Source: Sphingomonas sp.
Lineage (GTDB): Bacteria > Pseudomonadota > Alphaproteobacteria > Sphingomonadales > Sphingomonadaceae
NCBI GenBank assembly: GCA_013822915.1
Contig: PNLG01000224.1
Span: forward strand, 1 to 7,043
Direction of reading: 5' to 3'
Length of the DNA stretch: 7,043 bases
Shown here: piece by piece, positions 6,209-7,043 of the stretch
Position numbering within the stretch: the first letter of the stretch is position 1
Layout: each line of letters begins with the position of its first letter
Made by a program: the position numbers and the translations under genes
Notes under the pieces: generated by a model
Databases searched by the model: none
Told to the model about the DNA's origin: nothing
Seen by the model: the letters and a program-made list of their open reading frames with translations, nothing else

Positions 6209-7043
6209 TCAGTTATCGAATTTGCCGCGCGGATTGCCGTGCTCGCGACCGGGCCAGCCCTTTACAAACTCGATCAGCGCATCGTCGGCGACGGGCAGAT
6301 CGACCATCAGCGTCACCAATTGATCGCCGCGGCCGCCCGCCTTGCCGTGAAAGCCGCGCCCCTTTAGCCGGAGCACCTTGCCCGAGCTCGACCCCGGCGG
6401 CACCGTCAGCATCACCGCCCCCGACACTGTCGGCACGCGCACACTTGCGCCCAGCACCGCTTCGGCAAGGCTGACGGGCAGGTCGAGCCGAACGTCATCG
6501 CCGTCGCGGGTGAAGAATCGGTGTGGTGCGACGTCGAGCGTGACAATCGCATCGCCGGGGCCGCCGGGGCCGGGATCGCCCTTGCCCGCCAGCCGCATTT
6601 GCGTGCCGTTTTCCAGACCCGGCGGCAGTTTGAGGTCGATCGTCTTACCATCGCCCAGCGTGATGCGTTGCGGGCTGAGCGTCGCCGCATCGGCAAAGGG
6701 CACCGCCAGCCGATAGGGCCGGTTGGCCCCCTTTGGCTGCGGCGCGCGCCGGCCAAAGCCCCCGGAAAAGCCGCTGGCTGTCTTGCGCCCGCCGAACAGT
6801 CCTTCGAAAATGTCGGTAAAGTCGGCGCCGTCGCTCGCGTCAAAGCCGCCGGGACCGGGGTTGAAGCCGCTGTTATTGGGGGTTGGCCCTTGCCGAAAGC
6901 CAAAGCCTGCGGGATTGCCATCGCCGTCAATCTCGCCGCGGTCGAACCGGGCGCGCTTGTCCTTGTCGGACAACAGATCGTAAGCGTTGGTGACGCGCGA
7001 AAAACGCTCCGTCGCTTTGGGGTTATCCTTGTTGCGATCGGGG
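6209..7043 (-). CDS. DnaJ/CbpA-type J-domain co-chaperone, 5' end outside window
   Basis: This is an Hsp40 co-chaperone that would stimulate DnaK ATPase through its J domain and bind clients through its C-terminal domains. About 278 residues are visible. They begin P-D-R-N-K, so the first partial codon (base 7043 = C) fits the His of the HPD motif, followed by helix III/IV text ERFSRVTNAYDLLSDKDKRARFD. A Gly/Phe-rich linker follows (FGF, FNPGPGGFDASDGADF, IFEGLFGG). Two beta-rich client-binding domains come next: one around PYRLAVPFADAATLSP and LPPGLENGTQMRLAGKGDPG, the other from HRFFTRDGDDVRLDLPVSLAEAVLGA to VLRLKGRGFHG. There is no CxxCxGxG zinc finger and no cysteine at all in the visible part, which makes it the CbpA-like (type B) class rather than canonical DnaJ. 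TGA is at 6209-6211. It is the first visible gene of the minus-strand unit. Confidence 0.92.
   Translation of the reverse strand, partial: PDRNKDNPKATERFSRVTNAYDLLSDKDKRARFDRGEIDGDGNPAGFGFRQGPTPNNSGFNPGPGGFDASDGADFTDIFEGLFGGRKTASGFSGGFGRRAPQPKGANRPYRLAVPFADAATLSPQRITLGDGKTIDLKLPPGLENGTQMRLAGKGDPGPGGPGDAIVTLDVAPHRFFTRDGDDVRLDLPVSLAEAVLGASVRVPTVSGAVMLTVPPGSSSGKVLRLKGRGFHGKAGGRGDQLVTLMVDLPVADDALIEFVKGWPGREHGNPRGKFDN

Noticed and set aside
1..7043. Search for a novel defence, mobile or RNA-based system
   Set aside because: Nearly every base is accounted for by seven core metabolic or housekeeping genes. I see no intergenic gap over 68 bases, no direct repeats of array type, no transposase and no tRNA.

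Overview
This is a stretch of core-metabolism chromosome from a GC-rich alphaproteobacterium, most likely a member of the Sphingomonadales. That placement is an inference from three things: the general look of the proteins (for example FabI beginning MTGLMQGKRG and PurA beginning MANVAVIGAQWGDEGKGK), the strong G/C bias at third codon positions, and the gene neighbourhood. No sequence search was run. Seven protein-coding genes fill almost the whole window. I see no mobile element, RNA gene, CRISPR array or sign of recent transfer.

Plus strand, 1-3361: the 3' part of serA (3-phosphoglycerate dehydrogenase, cut by the left edge), then hisZ (regulatory subunit of ATP phosphoribosyltransferase), then purA (adenylosuccinate synthetase). 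The gaps are 32 and 68 bases, so they probably form one transcription unit. The set joins the entry step of serine synthesis, the regulator of the entry step of histidine synthesis, and the first step from IMP to AMP. HisZ/HisG consumes ATP and PRPP, and the histidine pathway returns AICAR to purine synthesis, so hisZ next to purA makes metabolic sense.

Minus strand, 7043-3370: a J-domain co-chaperone of the DnaJ/CbpA type without a zinc finger (5' end cut by the right edge), a YihY/BrkB-family inner-membrane protein, fabI (enoyl-ACP reductase) and aroC (chorismate synthase). They are packed very tightly. The DnaJ-like stop lies 9 bases before the yihY start in the same frame, yihY overlaps fabI by GTGA, and fabI overlaps aroC by ATGA. 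This looks like a translationally coupled operon.

The two units converge at 3359-3372. There the purA and aroC stop codons form the two ends of a perfect 14-base palindrome.

No exciting undescribed system is evident. The points worth a second look are small architectural ones: the shared stop-codon palindrome, the in-frame single-stop junction between the J-domain protein and the membrane protein, the chain of start/stop overlaps, the non-ATG starts, and hisZ lying with serA and purA.
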